Shown here piece by piece: positions 38,349 to 38,397 of a DNA stretch of 38,397 bases; the stretch's first letter is position 1; each line of letters starts with the position of its first letter. The stretch spans positions 1-38,397 of the IMG/VR virus record IMGVR_UViG_3300042876_001059; one strand, written 5' to 3'. Both the position numbers and the translations under genes were made by a program. The notes below the pieces were generated by a model that had not been told where the DNA came from, did not search any database, and saw only the letters and a list, made by a program, of their open reading frames with translations. This DNA is from a virus.

Positions 38349-38397
38349 ACCTGGTGGACGTGGTGGTGCTGCGGCGGGCCGACGAGCAAGTGGCCGG
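38345..38397 (+). CDS. 5' end of next gene, runs off the window
   Basis: Starts at GTG 38345 overlapping the previous stop (GTGA), 17 codons visible (VNLVDVVVLRRADEQVA). The remaining two bases plus the first base of the window restore a codon, and the frame continues without a stop into the replisome-organiser-like gene at position 2. This fits one split gene on a circular map, or a chance one-in-three match of frame. Confidence 0.5.
   Translation, partial: MNLVDVVVLRRADEQVA

Overview
The window reads as a temperate podovirus (short-tailed phage) genome, or nearly all of one, from a very GC-rich Gram-negative host. By eye the base composition is around 70% G+C or more, with strong G/C preference at third codon positions. 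A lipoprotein signal, internal virion (ejection) proteins and a tubular tail apparatus argue for a diderm host. A myxobacterium such as Anaeromyxobacter would fit the composition, but nothing in the sequence names the host. The last gene, starting at 38345, runs off the right end and is in frame with the first gene at the left end. The window may therefore be a circularly permuted complete genome of about 38.4 kb.

Right-going early and late region (1-29361, + strand): a replisome-organiser-like protein and a DnaC/IstB-type ATPase, a run of small overlapping genes, then small terminase, an unknown gene, large terminase, portal, a small conserved gene, a collagen-like protein and a scaffold-like protein. 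An M15-type endolysin, a holin-like protein, a small membrane protein, an SGNH-hydrolase tail fibre, a paralogous SGNH lipoprotein and a membrane coiled-coil protein follow. These sit unusually between the scaffold and the major capsid gene. After the capsid and a strong hairpin come a secreted-looking protein, a tail tubular A/adaptor protein, a nozzle protein with an inserted lectin-like domain, and three ejection-type proteins. The last of these is a 2361-residue polyvalent protein with a GGDEF (diguanylate-cyclase) domain and an HExxH metallopeptidase motif. A 31-bp promoter-like element recurs three times, each copy starting at the stop codon of the preceding gene.

Left-going region (29358-37058, - strand): an early operon driven from a well-formed promoter (TTGACA, 17-bp spacer, CATGAT) with two operators. 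It encodes many small Cys-rich proteins, an XRE regulator, a conserved protein flanked by pentanucleotide repeat arrays, an HNH nuclease, an excisionase-like protein and a tyrosine integrase. Paired integrase-arm-like repeats flank a likely attP next to the integrase.

Immunity region (36123-37400): the arrangement resembles phage lambda. A repressor-like HTH gene and a membrane zinc-binding protein are transcribed leftward. A Cro-like HTH gene is transcribed rightward from a promoter of the same design (TTGACA, 17-bp spacer, AATGAT). Palindromes of the form ATGYC-N4-GGCAT lie in both promoters. Rightward transcription continues through a CII-like regulator, a small membrane protein and a winged-helix-like protein to the right end, and on a circular map into the replication genes at position 1.
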